In this document: positions 1 to 10,588 of the stretch, in pieces
Position numbering within the stretch: the stretch's first letter is position 1
Layout of the letters: the number at the start of each line of letters is the position of its first letter
NCBI GenBank assembly: GCA_027946555.1
Contig: JAPEVC010000049.1
Coordinates: 1 to 64,000, forward strand
Source: Gnomoniopsis sp. IMI 355080
Lineage: Eukaryota > Ascomycota > Sordariomycetes > Diaporthales > Gnomoniaceae
DNA length: 64,000 nt
Reading direction: 5' to 3'
The notes under the pieces: generated by a model
Told to the model about the DNA's origin: nothing
The model's input: the letters and a program-made list of their open reading frames with translations, nothing else
Database searches by the model: none
Program-made: the position numbers and the translations under genes

Positions 1-983
1 CCCCACCCATCTCGCGAACCGCCACCCCACCCGTCGTAGGCCGCACGCCGTCGCCCTTTCTCAAGCCCGGCGAGAACGGTCCGAACCGCGCCGCCTCACC
101 TCTGTCAAAGACCGATGCTGATGCACCCAAGCCCGCCGCTGGCCGTATTACGCACTCCTCTGCATTGAAGAAGTCCACCACAGGCGCGAAGAAGGCGAAT
201 GTGCTAGGAGCCAAGAAAGTAGGATCGAAACTCGGTGCCAAGAAAATTGTCACAGCCGCTGATATCGACTTTGACGAGGCGGAAAGGAAGGCCAAGGAGG
301 AGGAACAGCGCATCAAAGAACTGGGCTATAATCCTGAGGAGGAGGAGGCCGAAGCAAAGAAGGCAGCCAACGAGCCTAGCACCATCGCTTCTCCCACCCC
401 CGTGAGCCCGCCGCGAGGAGGCTACGGAGCTGCGTCGCACTCCCGCGAGAAGTCAGCTTCCGAGATCGAAAGGCTGGGCATGGGCATGGGCCGGCTAGGA
501 TTTGGTCAGATTGGTGCTGCAAAGAAGGCAGCAGCAGCACCACAGAAGGGTGGTGGTTTTGGATCTGTCGGCCCGATCAAGGCTTCTGCCGGTACGCCTC
601 CCATGGTCATCTTTGTATGTGCAACGTTCACTGACAGTAAAGCAGAAGATGAAGAGCGCTTTGCAAGAAGCAAATTCGGCAACCAGAAGTCCATCTCGTC
701 CGATGAATTCTTCGGCAAGGGCACTTACGACGCGAACGCCCAGGCTGAAGCCAAAAGCCGGCTGCAAGGTTTCGAGGGCGCTCAGTCCATCTCCTCTAAC
801 GCCTACTTTGGTCGTCCTGATGAGCAGGCCACGGAAGAGTACGGCGATATTGAGACAGCTGCCAAGGACTTCATTCGGAAGTTTGGTCTTACGGCTGGTG
901 ATGACCTGGAGAATCTCCAACAGGTCCTGGGAGAGGGTGCTACCAAATTGCAAGGGGCCATTCGGAGTTACCTGGGGAGCTGA
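1..983 (+). CDS. GLO3: ArfGAP Glo3 (ArfGAP2/3 type), 3' part; 5' end off window
   Basis: This is the C-terminal part of the GTPase-activating protein for Arf1 that acts on COPI coats at Golgi-ER vesicles. The frame is open from position 3, so the start and the N-terminal zinc-finger GAP domain lie to the left of the window. Visible features are a charged helical stretch (ERKAKEEEQRIKELGYNPEE), then the Glo3-type repeats SKFGNQKSISSDEFFG and GAQSISSNAYFG, then an amphipathic tail ending at the TGA at 981-983. A 54-nt intron is inferred at 592-645 (GTACGC donor, CTGAC branch at 631-635, CAG acceptor). Removing it joins residues ..IKASA to EDEERFARSKFG, as expected for the family. The intron has no stop and a length divisible by three, so retention would add 18 residues. 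Family assignment is firm; the intron is inferred. Confidence 0.88.
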   Translation, partial: PPISRTATPPVVGRTPSPFLKPGENGPNRAASPLSKTDADAPKPAAGRITHSSALKKSTTGAKKANVLGAKKVGSKLGAKKIVTAADIDFDEAERKAKEEEQRIKELGYNPEEEEAEAKKAANEPSTIASPTPVSPPRGGYGAASHSREKSASEIERLGMGMGRLGFGQIGAAKKAAAAPQKGGGFGSVGPIKASAGTPPMVIFVCATFTDSKAEDEERFARSKFGNQKSISSDEFFGKGTYDANAQAEAKSRLQGFEGAQSISSNAYFGRPDEQATEEYGDIETAAKDFIRKFGLTAGDDLENLQQVLGEGATKLQGAIRSYLGS

Positions 984-1816
984 GCGTTGTGAGTGACCCT
1001 GGGAGGCTTTTCAATCAGAACGCGAGGTATACAGGAGGTAGCGATGATACCTACCTAGGTACCTAGATATAACAGAGTCAGGCAATGAGGAGGGGCGCCG
1101 GTCATGGTGTTGCACGGCGCGCAAAAAGTCTTGCAAAGCAACATCAAATGAGTCTCGTAGAAACATGAACAAAATTGGCGTCAGATCACAGCCACTAGAA
1201 ATTATAGAATACCACCACACGACGTTTACCAGGTGACAGAGCTTAGTTGTCACGACTTCGATGTTGTTCTCCAATCACAAATTATCCGAGCTGTCCTCAT
1301 CTATCAGCGTCATGAAACGCGCTATAGGCTTTGCGCTTCTCTTGAGGAGTTTCCTCGTCGAATTCTCAACCCAAGTCTCCGTCATCCATCACCACCGCGG
1401 ATCGCTTCTTCTTGGAGATGGGTCTCTTAGGTACAGCGATCAGCGGGCTGCCAAAGTCCTCTTCCTCTCCCAAGTTTTCTTGGTAGTACCTATCTGGGTT
1501 CACCTTTTGAACAGGAGTGGTGTTCCCAACGAAGTTACCTTCATCAACTATGGAGTGCAAATGAACTGGCAAGTCGTGGTGGCCCTCGCTTTGATCAGTA
1601 TTTGTGTTTACTCGATTCGGGTAGAAACACCGGGGCCATAGGTAACGTATGCCGTCGATAGAGGGGTCGTAGCCCCTGTGCAGCTCATAGCCCGACGCCA
1701 TGTCCTGCCTGCCCCCGCAACACAAAAAAAGATCCATTCCAGTTTTGCCAGCTCCACACCACTTTTCAGCCAAAAACTCGTCTCGCCCTTCGCAAACACA
1801 CCCGAATTTTCTCGTC
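984..1816. other. intergenic, GLO3 to PRS5
   Basis: About 830 bp containing the GLO3 3' end and the PRS5 promoter and leader. A 186-codon open frame on the minus strand (1366-1926) overlaps the PRS5 first exon but has no recognisable motif. I see no gene here. Confidence 0.6.
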
Positions 1817-3480
1817 ATGCGCAACACACTCATCTTCTCGGGCTCTTCATGTGAAGCTCTCACCAACAAAATATGCGGCAACCTGGGGATGCCGCCGGCT
1901 GAGGCGGAGCTGTCGCAATTCTCCAATGTGGGTGCATTTACTGTTGTCGCTGTCTGTCGTCAGGTCGCGTCACCGTCGCGACGCTCTGTTCTACGAAGCT
2001 CACGAAGGACTTTTTTCTAGGGCGAGACGAGCGTCAAGATATCAAACAGCGTCCGTGAGAAGGATGTCTTCATCGTACAGTCTGGCAGTCCCAAGATCAA
2101 TGACACTATCATGGAGCTGCTCATCATGATCTCGGCCTGCAAAGGAGGTTCAGCCACCAAGGTCACAGGTCAGTCCAGTCCAGTCCAGTCCAGTCCAGTC
2201 CAGTCGCGTGTGCTTGTTGCTCTCTGGCTGCAGTCTGCTAACGTATCCTTCTAGCCGTTCTTCCGTATTTTCCGTACAGCCGACAATCCAAGAAGAAATC
2301 GCATAGGGGTGCCATTACTGCAAGACTGCTGTCGAACCTGCTAGGGATTGCCGGCGTCAAGCACGTAATCACCGTCGACCTGCACGCCTCCCAAATGCAG
2401 GGCTTCTTCAAGTGCCCCGTTGACAATCTTCACGCCGAGCCACTCATTGCCCGATGGATTCGTCACAATGTGCCCAATTGGCGAGAGGCTGTCGTGGTTT
2501 CAAAGAACGCGGGTGGCACAAAACGCGTCACATCCCTAGCCGACGCTTTGAAGCTGAATTTCGGCATGGTCACTACCGACCGGAAGCGAGGTGGTGGGAT
2601 GACACATAGCATGTTGCTAAACCAGCTGGAAGGTCTGGAACCGCTCGAACCCGCTGCAGCTCGCATCGCAAGGAACAGCTTCGTTGAGCCCATTACACCG
2701 ACCGCCCGCTCCCGTCTTGTGCGCCCCAGCACCGAGCAAGCTCGCCAGAGCACCCCGCCCGAGTCCAGTGACCTGCGAGTGCAGACCAATGGTACAAACG
2801 GCAGCCAGGCTTCTCCGCACACACCTTCCCCTGCGAGCAGGCCCAACGTCCAGGGTGAAACAGAAAGTCACGATTACAATGACGAGCGGGCTTCAGAAGT
2901 CACTCATGGGCGCCTTGTCCAAGGTCACATCGTGCCTGATGACTTCCCATCCCCGGCAACCTCAGCTGCGGATACAACAATCCCAGATGAAGACCCTATG
3001 GCCCAGTCTCAAGCATCGTCTTTTTTTACTGGGCCTGACGGTCACGCCCTAGGAGGGTCCGGCGACGCAGTGGAAAGCTCTGATGACGAAGAAGAGCAGC
3101 TCAAAGACCCAAAGGTTGAGCACATGATTACTCTCGTTGGCGACGTGAGGAATCGTACAGTCTTGATCATCGACGATATGATCGATAAGGCCGGGTCCTG
3201 GATCGCGGCCGCCGAGACTGTCGTAAAGAGGGGCTTCGCTAAGAAGGTCTACTGTATCGCCACCCATGGAGTCTTTGGCGGTGATGCTCTCGAGCAGATG
3301 CAGCGGTGCGAATGCATTGATGCTATCGTTGTCACCAACAGCTACCCCATCGGCGAGGAGCGGGCCAAAAGTGCTACCAAACTGACGGTTCTTGACTTAT
3401 CCTTCCTTCTTTCCGAGGCCATACGGCGCAATCACTACGGCGAATCAATCAGTCCTCTGTTTCAACACATACAGGACTAG
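1817..3480 (+). CDS. PRS5: ribose-phosphate pyrophosphokinase, Prs5-like
   Basis: PRPP synthetase subunit: ribose-5-phosphate + ATP to PRPP + AMP, feeding nucleotide, histidine and tryptophan synthesis. Model: exons 1817-1927, 2021-2168 and 2255-3480; 494 aa, close to the ~496 aa of yeast Prs5. Joining exons 1 and 2 restores the family string SQFSNGETSVKI; exon 3 opens with the [10 protein letters not shown] block. FFKCPVDNL (about 137-145) and the catalytic flexible loop SKNAGGTKR (about 169-177) are conserved. A disordered Ser/Pro/Thr-rich insertion of about 170 residues (about 200-372) interrupts the fold. The PRPP-binding loop reads [10 protein letters not shown] rather than the usual DDxADTxGT, a divergence I recall for Prs5-type subunits, which work in hetero-oligomers with canonical Prs proteins. 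Prs1-type naming is the alternative. Intron 2 carries a pentamer repeat next to its donor. Confidence 0.93.
2171..2205 (+). repeat. CAGTC pentamer microsatellite, 7 units, in PRS5 intron 2
   Basis: Seven perfect tandem CAGTC units begin two bases after the inferred GT donor at 2169-2170. Every unit contributes another GT, so the splice donor sits inside or beside an expandable tract. The intron has a clear CTAAC branch and a CTAG acceptor ending at 2254. Confidence 0.95.
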
Positions 3481-4003
3481 CATTCCCGCTTTCAGTGCCA
3501 AAGCAGTTCGGATCACATTTAACACAACCAAGCAGACCCTTTTGGGGTTGTTGGGGTATGACAGACTGAGATATTATTAAAGCGTGGCGTCAAGGTATTT
3601 CTGTAGGCATCGGATCCAGGCGTCTTGGACAGGTTTGAAGCACTTTGTCATGTATTAAAACCGGCACAGGTATCAAATACGACCTTTCACACTTTCAGAT
3701 CGTGACATTTGTGGCTTGAGCTGACCTCCGCACCTGAGTGCATTTTCTTACTCCCTTTCCAGCGTTGCTACCCTTTGGTAGCAGGGGCTCAATCCGCTTC
3801 TCCATGGATGAGTCCTTAACGGACCGTTGGCAGATCAACCCGTTCTAGAAGGCCCGCTGTTCTGGCGTTTTGTCACTTCTTCGGAATTGTGGACAGCGGG
3901 CAAGATAACAACTCGGTACAATTTCCTTCTGCATCACCAGGTTTGTTGCGATTTACTTAGATGCATGCCCCGACCAATCGTCTAGTAGCCTCTATGGCTC
4001 CAC
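3481..4003. other. intergenic, convergent 3' ends of PRS5 and OTU gene
   Basis: About 520 bp between two convergent genes, so it should hold only 3' UTRs and termination signals. A small inverted repeat (GCTACC..GGTAGC near 3767-3783) is the only structure noticed. Confidence 0.6.
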
Positions 4004-5572
4004 TCATTCCTTTGACGCACCTGCCACGTCTGTCTCAAGGCCGTTGATCACAGCCCTCACCCAGTATGTGTCACAATGAGGGGAGACTGGCGGTGCGCCC
4101 GTCGTTCTGTCAATGAGCCCGTTTCTGCCTACTGCAGTATCTCCCAGTCTCCAAGCATGTTCGGTCGAGAGCCAGTCTAGACGCCTCAGGCTTACTCCTC
4201 GGTATCCATAAGTTGATTCGCTGCTTGGACGCGGCAGTCTGAATTCGGAAGCAATGAAGTCGTTTGGTATGAGTGGCTGGAAGTGTTCTTCCGGGCCGCC
4301 AAGATATAGGAAGAAGACGTGCCTGGCGTTGTATGAGCCCTCTGTTGATTTATATATCAATGTCGAAACAGAATTAAATCAGGGTATGTGGTCCACGTAC
4401 TCATCGTTATGTTTTGCACTTTTGCAGTCGATGGCCGGCCATCGCTGAACTCGCCTATATCGTACATTGTGATGAATAAGTTGTATAGATCCGCCGTGAT
4501 CTCGAACATGATGCTATTCGTGTAGCTTGATGGTATTGTCATGAGCTGAAAGATGTTCGCTACGATGTCCTCGGCGACACCGCTATGATCGAACACCTTG
4601 GCGGCGTAGAACGTTTTGTTCATCTCAGTGTACAGTGCGTCTTTGGATATGTGGGAGTCAGCAAGCTGATCCCGAAAAAGGCAGAGACACCCCTCAACTC
4701 CACGCACGTTTTGGATGTTGTGACCAGCGCAAGACTCTGGAGAAGTACTCCAGGTGTTCGGCCTTGACCCGGACGTCGAAAGAATGGTCTCCATAGACCT
4801 GATAAGCGACTGCCTTCCAAAAGCAATTCGACCTGGTCCCAATATAGTTGCCCGCGCGGAGGAACACGATATCCTCCATCATAGGCAGCCCTCTGATGAG
4901 CCTGGCACCGACCCCGACGGACACGTCTTTGAGCCAGTTTTGTTGCAAGGAATCCTCGAATGTCTTTGGCGTGCTACATTCAGTCGTCCCCCACAGCTGG
5001 GCGCTCGTAACTTTCGCGACTTCTTCGTCTGTTTTTACTCGCATACCAACTTTCCTGCGCAGTCTGGCCATGTCAAAGCACAGCATGCCTGGAGAAGGAT
5101 GCTGGTTTCCATGTCGTCCTCTGCGCTTCTGGTACGCAAGGAGCTTCCCACGCAGGCGTTCTCCATTGGCCCCGCGGTATGTATTATCGCCCGCTTGCCC
5201 GGTAATAGGCGGCGGAAGACCGAGATTGGGCACAGGGTCGTCGTCGTCGTCATCGTCGTCGAGATTTGTGAGATCAATAAAAAGATTTGTTTGAGCGGTG
5301 TTGCTTTGCCCACGAGCGTTCGGCACGGTAATTTCAGTCACGTAGGTGCTTCCCAATAGCGGCTTCGCACGGCGAATATGCCGCAACTCTTGAAGCCAGA
5401 GGTCGTATGCTGCTCTTGCTTGAGCTCTCTCCTCGTCCGTCCTCGTGTCTCCTTGGACAATGGTGGCCGGTATGTGATTTGTGGATCCGACAGATGGAAC
5501 AGTCTCGCTCTCCTTTTCCCGCACTCGCTCGCCACATTGCTGTGTAGCTGCTTCCGTACTCGGTGCACTCAT
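4004..5572 (-). CDS. OTU-like cysteine protease domain protein
   Basis: Predicted OTU-fold protein, a family that includes deubiquitinases; fungal members of this type are mostly uncharacterised. Exons in transcript order: 5572-4708, 4640-4401, 4341-4004; 480 aa. The N-terminal half is disordered with an Asp run (about 8 D). The OTU-like part starts near residue 235: RSNCFWKAVAYQVYG holds the putative nucleophile Cys250, and EEHFQPLIPND holds the putative His388. The usual Asp just before the Cys motif (DGNC) is absent here. Intron 1 (4707-4641) ends in AAG, with a CTGAC branch; it joins HPK to HALYTEMN. Intron 2 (4400-4342) joins NITM to KGSYNARHVFF. Both junctions read smoothly as OTU-type sequence. 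The first in-frame ATG is at 5572; the frame extends upstream only to a GTG. Activity is inferred, not shown. Confidence 0.75.
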
Positions 5573-6301
5573 TCCTGTAGTGTTGCTGCGGAGCTGTGTG
5601 GGAAAGTGAAGAAGGGAGCACCACTGCACAGGCGACCAGCTTCCAAGAGAAAGATCATAATCCTCAATGTTGTTCTGTTCTAACAGAATTTCTCACGTCG
5701 TCTGTTTGTGTCAATGGAATTCAAAACTGATTGTTATGAAGAAGGACGCATCCGGAGGACGCCATTGTTGGTAATTTTGTGGCAGACAAAGAGTCGCGCA
5801 TGCTGGGCTATACAATACAACCACCCCAGCAGCTGCATCTCTACTGCCAGTCGGCTGATTCACAGAGCACGGTGAATTATGCCACACCATCAGGCATTCA
5901 GCTCTTCCTCTATATGGGTCACATGCGTCTTACCTGCCTTTTCTCCAAAGTCTACTCCGTGCTGGCTTGGCTCGGAGAGCATATACAGTGCTTCCTGGTA
6001 AGCAAGGGATTCACCATGATTCAACATGGTAAAAGCTACAGTAACCCTTGGTGAATGGCTAGTGACAGCAATGAGTCAATTCTGAGCTATCTCGAAGCAG
6101 ACTGGCTGCCAAAATGTCTCCTTGTGATATTCCGTCCTGGTAATAGGGCCATGTTCAGGCCCCAGACACTCTCCCCATCAAATCTGCCATCCCATGTTTT
6201 TTTTTATTGTCTATGCTATTGAGACATCATACTGTTTATGTTCCCACCGTTCACAATGCAACCTTCCTGCTACGTCAAGATGTAGTAATACAGAAGAGAC
6301 C
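5573..6301. other. intergenic, OTU gene promoter and Cid-like 3' end
   Basis: About 730 bp. It should contain the OTU gene promoter and the 3' UTR of the gene ending at 6302. A 91-codon plus-strand frame (5779-6054) lacks an ATG at its start and shows no motif. Nothing else is seen. Confidence 0.55.
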
Positions 6302-9300
6302 CTAGGTACGCATACTGCCGTGAATCTCGTCAAGCAGGTCCAAGAAATATTTGTTGCTTTCAGCTTTCTTCTCCGTGGAAACGTCCTGCAGCAGATTCTC
6401 CTGCGGTCCAGGTCTTCCAGTGTTTCTAATGATCCTCCATGCCCTACGGAACTCATCGCGGATCCCAACGATGCCCTGATGAGTCACGGTTCGGGCCACG
6501 TTGTGGTCCAACTCAAAGGGATCCTCGATAGCGAAGAGGTAGCGGTGGCGCACCTCTTTAACCTCGGACTTCTTGGCCACCGCGGTAGTGTCTGCCGACG
6601 GCGCCGGCTGAGTAGGACTATTCGCTGGACCATTGCTCTGCACTGGAGTCGCCACAGGGTTTGCCTGCTGTAGAGCTGGCTCTGTGGCAGAAGGTTTGTC
6701 CGAGCCCCGAACTTCGAGCACTGTCTTCGCCCCAGTCCAGCCCTTCTCTTGCTTGCTCAGCAGACCATTGGGAGAACGAATACTGAGGACATCTCTACCC
6801 CAGTCAAAGCCCCGTGTTTGGTATGTGCTCATCATGTTGCTTTGAGCGTAGTACTCGAAGAATCCGCGCAGGAGATAGCCGATAGAGTCGACGTTGCTGC
6901 TCAGTTCGCGTCGCTGGACTGCAGCTTTAATCTGCTCCTCATCTCTCCAAAAGCGCACGTCTCTGCCCTTACAATGCACAGTGCTTTCGATCTGTTGTGG
7001 TGTGAGGTTCGGGGGCAGTGCTGGTGCCAATAATTGCAGATTTGGGCAGACGTAGGGGCGGGCAACGTTGGTCAAGTAGTGTAGCACCATGAGCACGTAC
7101 CCATAGCTAGACAGCGTACCGCGGTATGGAGTGTTGATGCCCCGAATCTTGGCCCAGTGCTTGACAAATAGAACGAGTGGTCTGACGCGGGGATCTGTAA
7201 GAGAGTAACACCTCAAGAGGTGCGTATTCTGGAGGGCGAGCTGAGCAGAAAAGTTTATGTCACATTGAACACCAATATCTGTCTTTGGAAACTCAAGCTT
7301 GTCTTTGTAGCGGTCTCGAGGCTGATTTGGAGACATGCGGGTTGGGTCTTGGAGCTCACGTATCTTCGCCACCAGGTCCCAGGTGTCCGGAGCCATGATC
7401 AATGTGCCGTCAAGGTGTCTGCCTTCGCTCATGGTAAGCTCCATTGGACCTCGAAGCAGCTCAATATATCTTCGGACATCTTCAATGTTCTCCGCGGCAT
7501 ACAAGTCCTTCTCCAAGGCTTTCTCAAGCTCTTTGGCGAGTTGCAAGGTCTTGTGTCTCTTCGCCACCGCTCTGAGACTTGGGTGGGACGCCGAACTGAG
7601 GAAGTCAGAAACCTGAGCTCGAATATCGAAATCGTATATGCCGCGCGTGTAGTGTTCCAAGACGACTGGTAAGATACTCGACTGGGAGGCCGGGCCATCA
7701 TGACCACCCAAATCGACCAACAGCCGGATAGCCCGGCTGTGGTAAGACGAAGCAAGCTCGTATTGACCCTGCTCTAGCATCAACACTCCGACTGATGGGA
7801 ATTTCTTGATGGCTTCGCTCGCTAATTGTATTTCTCTGTTATAAGCGAGGGGTTCTTTGTGAGCGGGACTGTTTTGAAGATGCTTCCACTGCGTGACGCG
7901 TTTCTCCAAAGTGCTCTCCGACAACGCAATGTTCTCGTGTATGGACCGCGATTCGTAGGCCATGATGATCTTTTCGCCCTCGATCTGTGCCATGACCCCA
8001 AAGAGTGAACGGTTCGAGGCTAAGGGATGAGCCGAATCGAAAGACAAAGAAGCGTAACTTTGAAGCCGGGCTCTCAAGTCATCATCTGCAAGACCACGGA
8101 CGAAAGCAGCGCACACCTCGTCAAGAATACGATAGTCCTCCGGGGTGAAAGAAGATGCTGTGGAGTTACTGATGTCGCGACCGCCCAGCTTGCGAAGCAG
8201 TTTCTTTGCCGCGCCGTGATAATTTCCTAGTGACTTCGAGCCCTGTTTCAATCCGTCTAAGAGAGCATGATACTGGTCATGGCTTTGTTCGACCGTAGCC
8301 TTTCCGTTCGACAAACTTTCATCGACCGGGCGCTCAGGGAACCCGATCGCAGTTTCGTCCTCCTCGAGCTCGTGGTCGTGGTCGTGGTCGTTTTCCTCAT
8401 CTTCTCCCCTCTCCCACTTTGCGCGCTCTTCCAAGAGATCAGCATAGAGCTTTTCTGGAGGTCTCTGACAGACTTTGATGATAGGCACTCTGGTTTTGCT
8501 GAGAAGCCGAGCTCCCAAGCCCATCTCTAAGAAAACCTTTTCTACGATTCGAGGGATTTGTGAGCCGGGAGCATCAGGTTGTGGGTGTGACAGTGGCGAA
8601 AGGAGCCCAAGATCCATGTCCGAGGACTTCGTCGCAAAGCCGGCTGCCAGGCTGCCGAAACATTGCAACTGCACAGACATGGCAGGAAAGTCGGACCGGC
8701 CGTTGTCCTCTCTCTCGTGCCGGTCAATGACCACTCGGCAAGCATCTTCTATCAGCAGCCGGAAGCGTTCCTTCTCCTCGATCTGGCTGAAGTCGATTTC
8801 CGCATTGGCTAATATCTCCTGGCTCAACTTCTCCAGCATCGCAACCTGAGCTTCGAGGTTGTTGTCGACACGAGGTGTATACGCCTGTGGGCTGTACAAC
8901 GAACGACCTTGGCTGGTAGAGTTTCTGCCCACATGATTTGAACGAGAGCCATGCTGGTGCCCTGGCAAGCCGTTCTGCGCACCGCCTGGCTGTCTCCAGT
9001 CGTAAGTAGCGTGAGAAGGTGAGCCACCCGGGTATGAGGGTGATGGCTGGTGGTGATTGCTGGAAGAATATGAGCCGCCTCTCGGGAATCCTTGGGGGGC
9101 ATGTTGGTTCTGAAAAGCCGCGGGGTGAGGATATTGGTTGCTGTACTGCTGCTGTTGGCGGAAGGGAGGACCAGGGCCGGCAGGGTTGCCATATGAGCGG
9201 TTGTTGAGAGGCTGAGCTGACCGGTGGTCGATAGGAATGGTCATCTGGGCGGACATTTGACGACGCTGTGCCTGATTTGGACGCTTTTGTCGAGAATTGT

Positions 9301-9478
9301 TCGTTATGTTCGTCTGGATGTTTTGATCCATGTTCTGCGCCGGAGAGCTGGCTGCAGACAGATCCTGTTGCTGTTGAGCCTTCGCGGCGTTTTGTAAGAT
9401 GAGATTCCGCATGCGCACATCGAGCGGCACCTCATCTTGGTGGTCAGGGCCTTGCATCTTGAGCGAATTGCTCAACAC
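6302..9478 (-). CDS. Cid1-type RNA nucleotidyltransferase with large central insertion
   Basis: Predicted terminal nucleotidyltransferase (non-canonical poly(A)/poly(U) polymerase, Cid1/TUTase group) that adds nucleotides to RNA 3' ends. Single exon, 1058 aa from the ATG at 9478; an internal Met at residue 8 is an alternative. Residues 1-200 are Gln/Pro/Ser-rich and disordered. The catalytic motif CFGSLAAGFATKSSDMDLG (273-291) gives Asp287 and Asp289. The third acid is Asp740 in IGVQCDINFS. In Cid1 these motifs lie close together; here about 385 helical or charged residues (about 342-726, including a DHDHDH stretch) are inserted between strand VPIIKVC and DIGVQCDI. The central helices (RPLVLFVKHWAKIRGINTP) and the PAP-associated segment (NVDSIGYLLRGFFEYYA) follow. 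No stop interrupts the insertion, so it is coding. RNA target unknown. Confidence 0.88.
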   Translation of the reverse strand: MLSNSLKMQGPDHQDEVPLDVRMRNLILQNAAKAQQQQDLSAASSPAQNMDQNIQTNITNNSRQKRPNQAQRRQMSAQMTIPIDHRSAQPLNNRSYGNPAGPGPPFRQQQQYSNQYPHPAAFQNQHAPQGFPRGGSYSSSNHHQPSPSYPGGSPSHATYDWRQPGGAQNGLPGHQHGSRSNHVGRNSTSQGRSLYSPQAYTPRVDNNLEAQVAMLEKLSQEILANAEIDFSQIEEKERFRLLIEDACRVVIDRHEREDNGRSDFPAMSVQLQCFGSLAAGFATKSSDMDLGLLSPLSHPQPDAPGSQIPRIVEKVFLEMGLGARLLSKTRVPIIKVCQRPPEKLYADLLEERAKWERGEDEENDHDHDHELEEDETAIGFPERPVDESLSNGKATVEQSHDQYHALLDGLKQGSKSLGNYHGAAKKLLRKLGGRDISNSTASSFTPEDYRILDEVCAAFVRGLADDDLRARLQSYASLSFDSAHPLASNRSLFGVMAQIEGEKIIMAYESRSIHENIALSESTLEKRVTQWKHLQNSPAHKEPLAYNREIQLASEAIKKFPSVGVLMLEQGQYELASSYHSRAIRLLVDLGGHDGPASQSSILPVVLEHYTRGIYDFDIRAQVSDFLSSASHPSLRAVAKRHKTLQLAKELEKALEKDLYAAENIEDVRRYIELLRGPMELTMSEGRHLDGTLIMAPDTWDLVAKIRELQDPTRMSPNQPRDRYKDKLEFPKTDIGVQCDINFSAQLALQNTHLLRCYSLTDPRVRPLVLFVKHWAKIRGINTPYRGTLSSYGYVLMVLHYLTNVARPYVCPNLQLLAPALPPNLTPQQIESTVHCKGRDVRFWRDEEQIKAAVQRRELSSNVDSIGYLLRGFFEYYAQSNMMSTYQTRGFDWGRDVLSIRSPNGLLSKQEKGWTGAKTVLEVRGSDKPSATEPALQQANPVATPVQSNGPANSPTQPAPSADTTAVAKKSEVKEVRHRYLFAIEDPFELDHNVARTVTHQGIVGIRDEFRRAWRIIRNTGRPGPQENLLQDVSTEKKAESNKYFLDLLDEIHGSMRT

Positions 9479-10588
9479 TTGTATGGGGGGATTTCACTTG
9501 AAGGCCGTGTTCAAGACGGGTGGCAGGTGTGGCCAATCAGCAGTAAGTTGGCGAGAGCTGATGTGTGTCTGGTTCCAAAGGTCGGATGGGATGCCTAAGC
9601 TTTTTTGGAGGCCGCAAGAAATGACCGAAAATTGACAGGAGGATCAGATGAGCTGTAGGCAGTAATGATCACCTGGACTGAACCATTCAAATGATTATCG
9701 CAGACGGCTGGAGAAGAGCGAAGGACTTGAATTGCAGGTTTGTGAGATTCCCTTGGGTATCATTCAAGGTAGTCGACTCTGGAGAGCCTGACAACTTGAC
9801 CATGTCCTACCTGAGACCATGAGCTTTTCGAATACATGTGGGTGCTGCTGTCCTGGGTGAAGGAGGATAGATATTGTAAATCGAGGGAAGCTTATTAGGT
9901 GTGTGTTTGCATAGTTGGTTGCTAGGAACCAAAATGCGCGTGTTCGTGGGAGTCCAGGAGATGTCAAGTAAATATCAACATCAGGTGATGTTCAGCTCGA
10001 GTGCGAATGTGAGTATGCTCCAGCGTTGTGTGAGGAAAGTCTCAGGTAGTTTGCGCAAATTTGTTGTTTTATATTTGAACTTAGAAAACATTGTTTGTTG
10101 CTACAAGTGTTGAAAGTCAAGTCCACTTGCAAAAGTCACTGTACTGTGCCTTTCTTGGGAAGGCCAGGTGAAGGTGCAGCTAGGTCGGGTCCGTGCACAC
10201 CCTCGCCCTTGTTCAAGGCCCCCCACACTTGCAGTGCCTGGCCTGTCGCAGCGGCTCGTCTCTCTGGTTATGTCAGAGGTATTCCCTTTGAACAACCAAC
10301 CAACCTTTTCAGGTTGACCAGTTTCCTGTCCACATTTCTTTATCTCTGGAGCCTTTGCATTGTCTTCAAACCTGCGATACTTCGCCTGCTTCAACATTTT
10401 GAGGGTGCTCATTGCGCCCGACGAAGCGCTTTACACACCACACCAGGCACCTTGCTGACTCCGTCCATTCCACCCTTCGTCATCTTCGCAAGATCCGCCA
10501 TTGTAGCCTCAATCCTACCATTTGCGGCCCATTCAAACATACAGCATATCTCTCGAGTACGACCAAAAATTCTGACTGCACTTTCAGC
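9479..10588. other. divergent promoter region, Cid-like gene and TFG1
   Basis: About 1.1 kb between two divergent start codons. The right side (10200-10588) is pyrimidine-rich, typical of a fungal leader. An open frame reaches back to 10412 ahead of TFG1 but starts at TTG, so it is taken as leader. No gene is seen. Confidence 0.6.

Noticed and set aside
1366..1926. 186-codon minus-strand frame near the PRS5 start
   Set aside because: Overlaps the PRS5 first exon antisense, has no motif and an unstructured Cys/His/Pro mix; judged a chance frame.
10412..10588. N-terminal extension of TFG1
   Set aside because: Begins at TTG, has no ATG and reads as a pyrimidine-rich leader; MSAPPNGLPNG at 10589 is the natural start.
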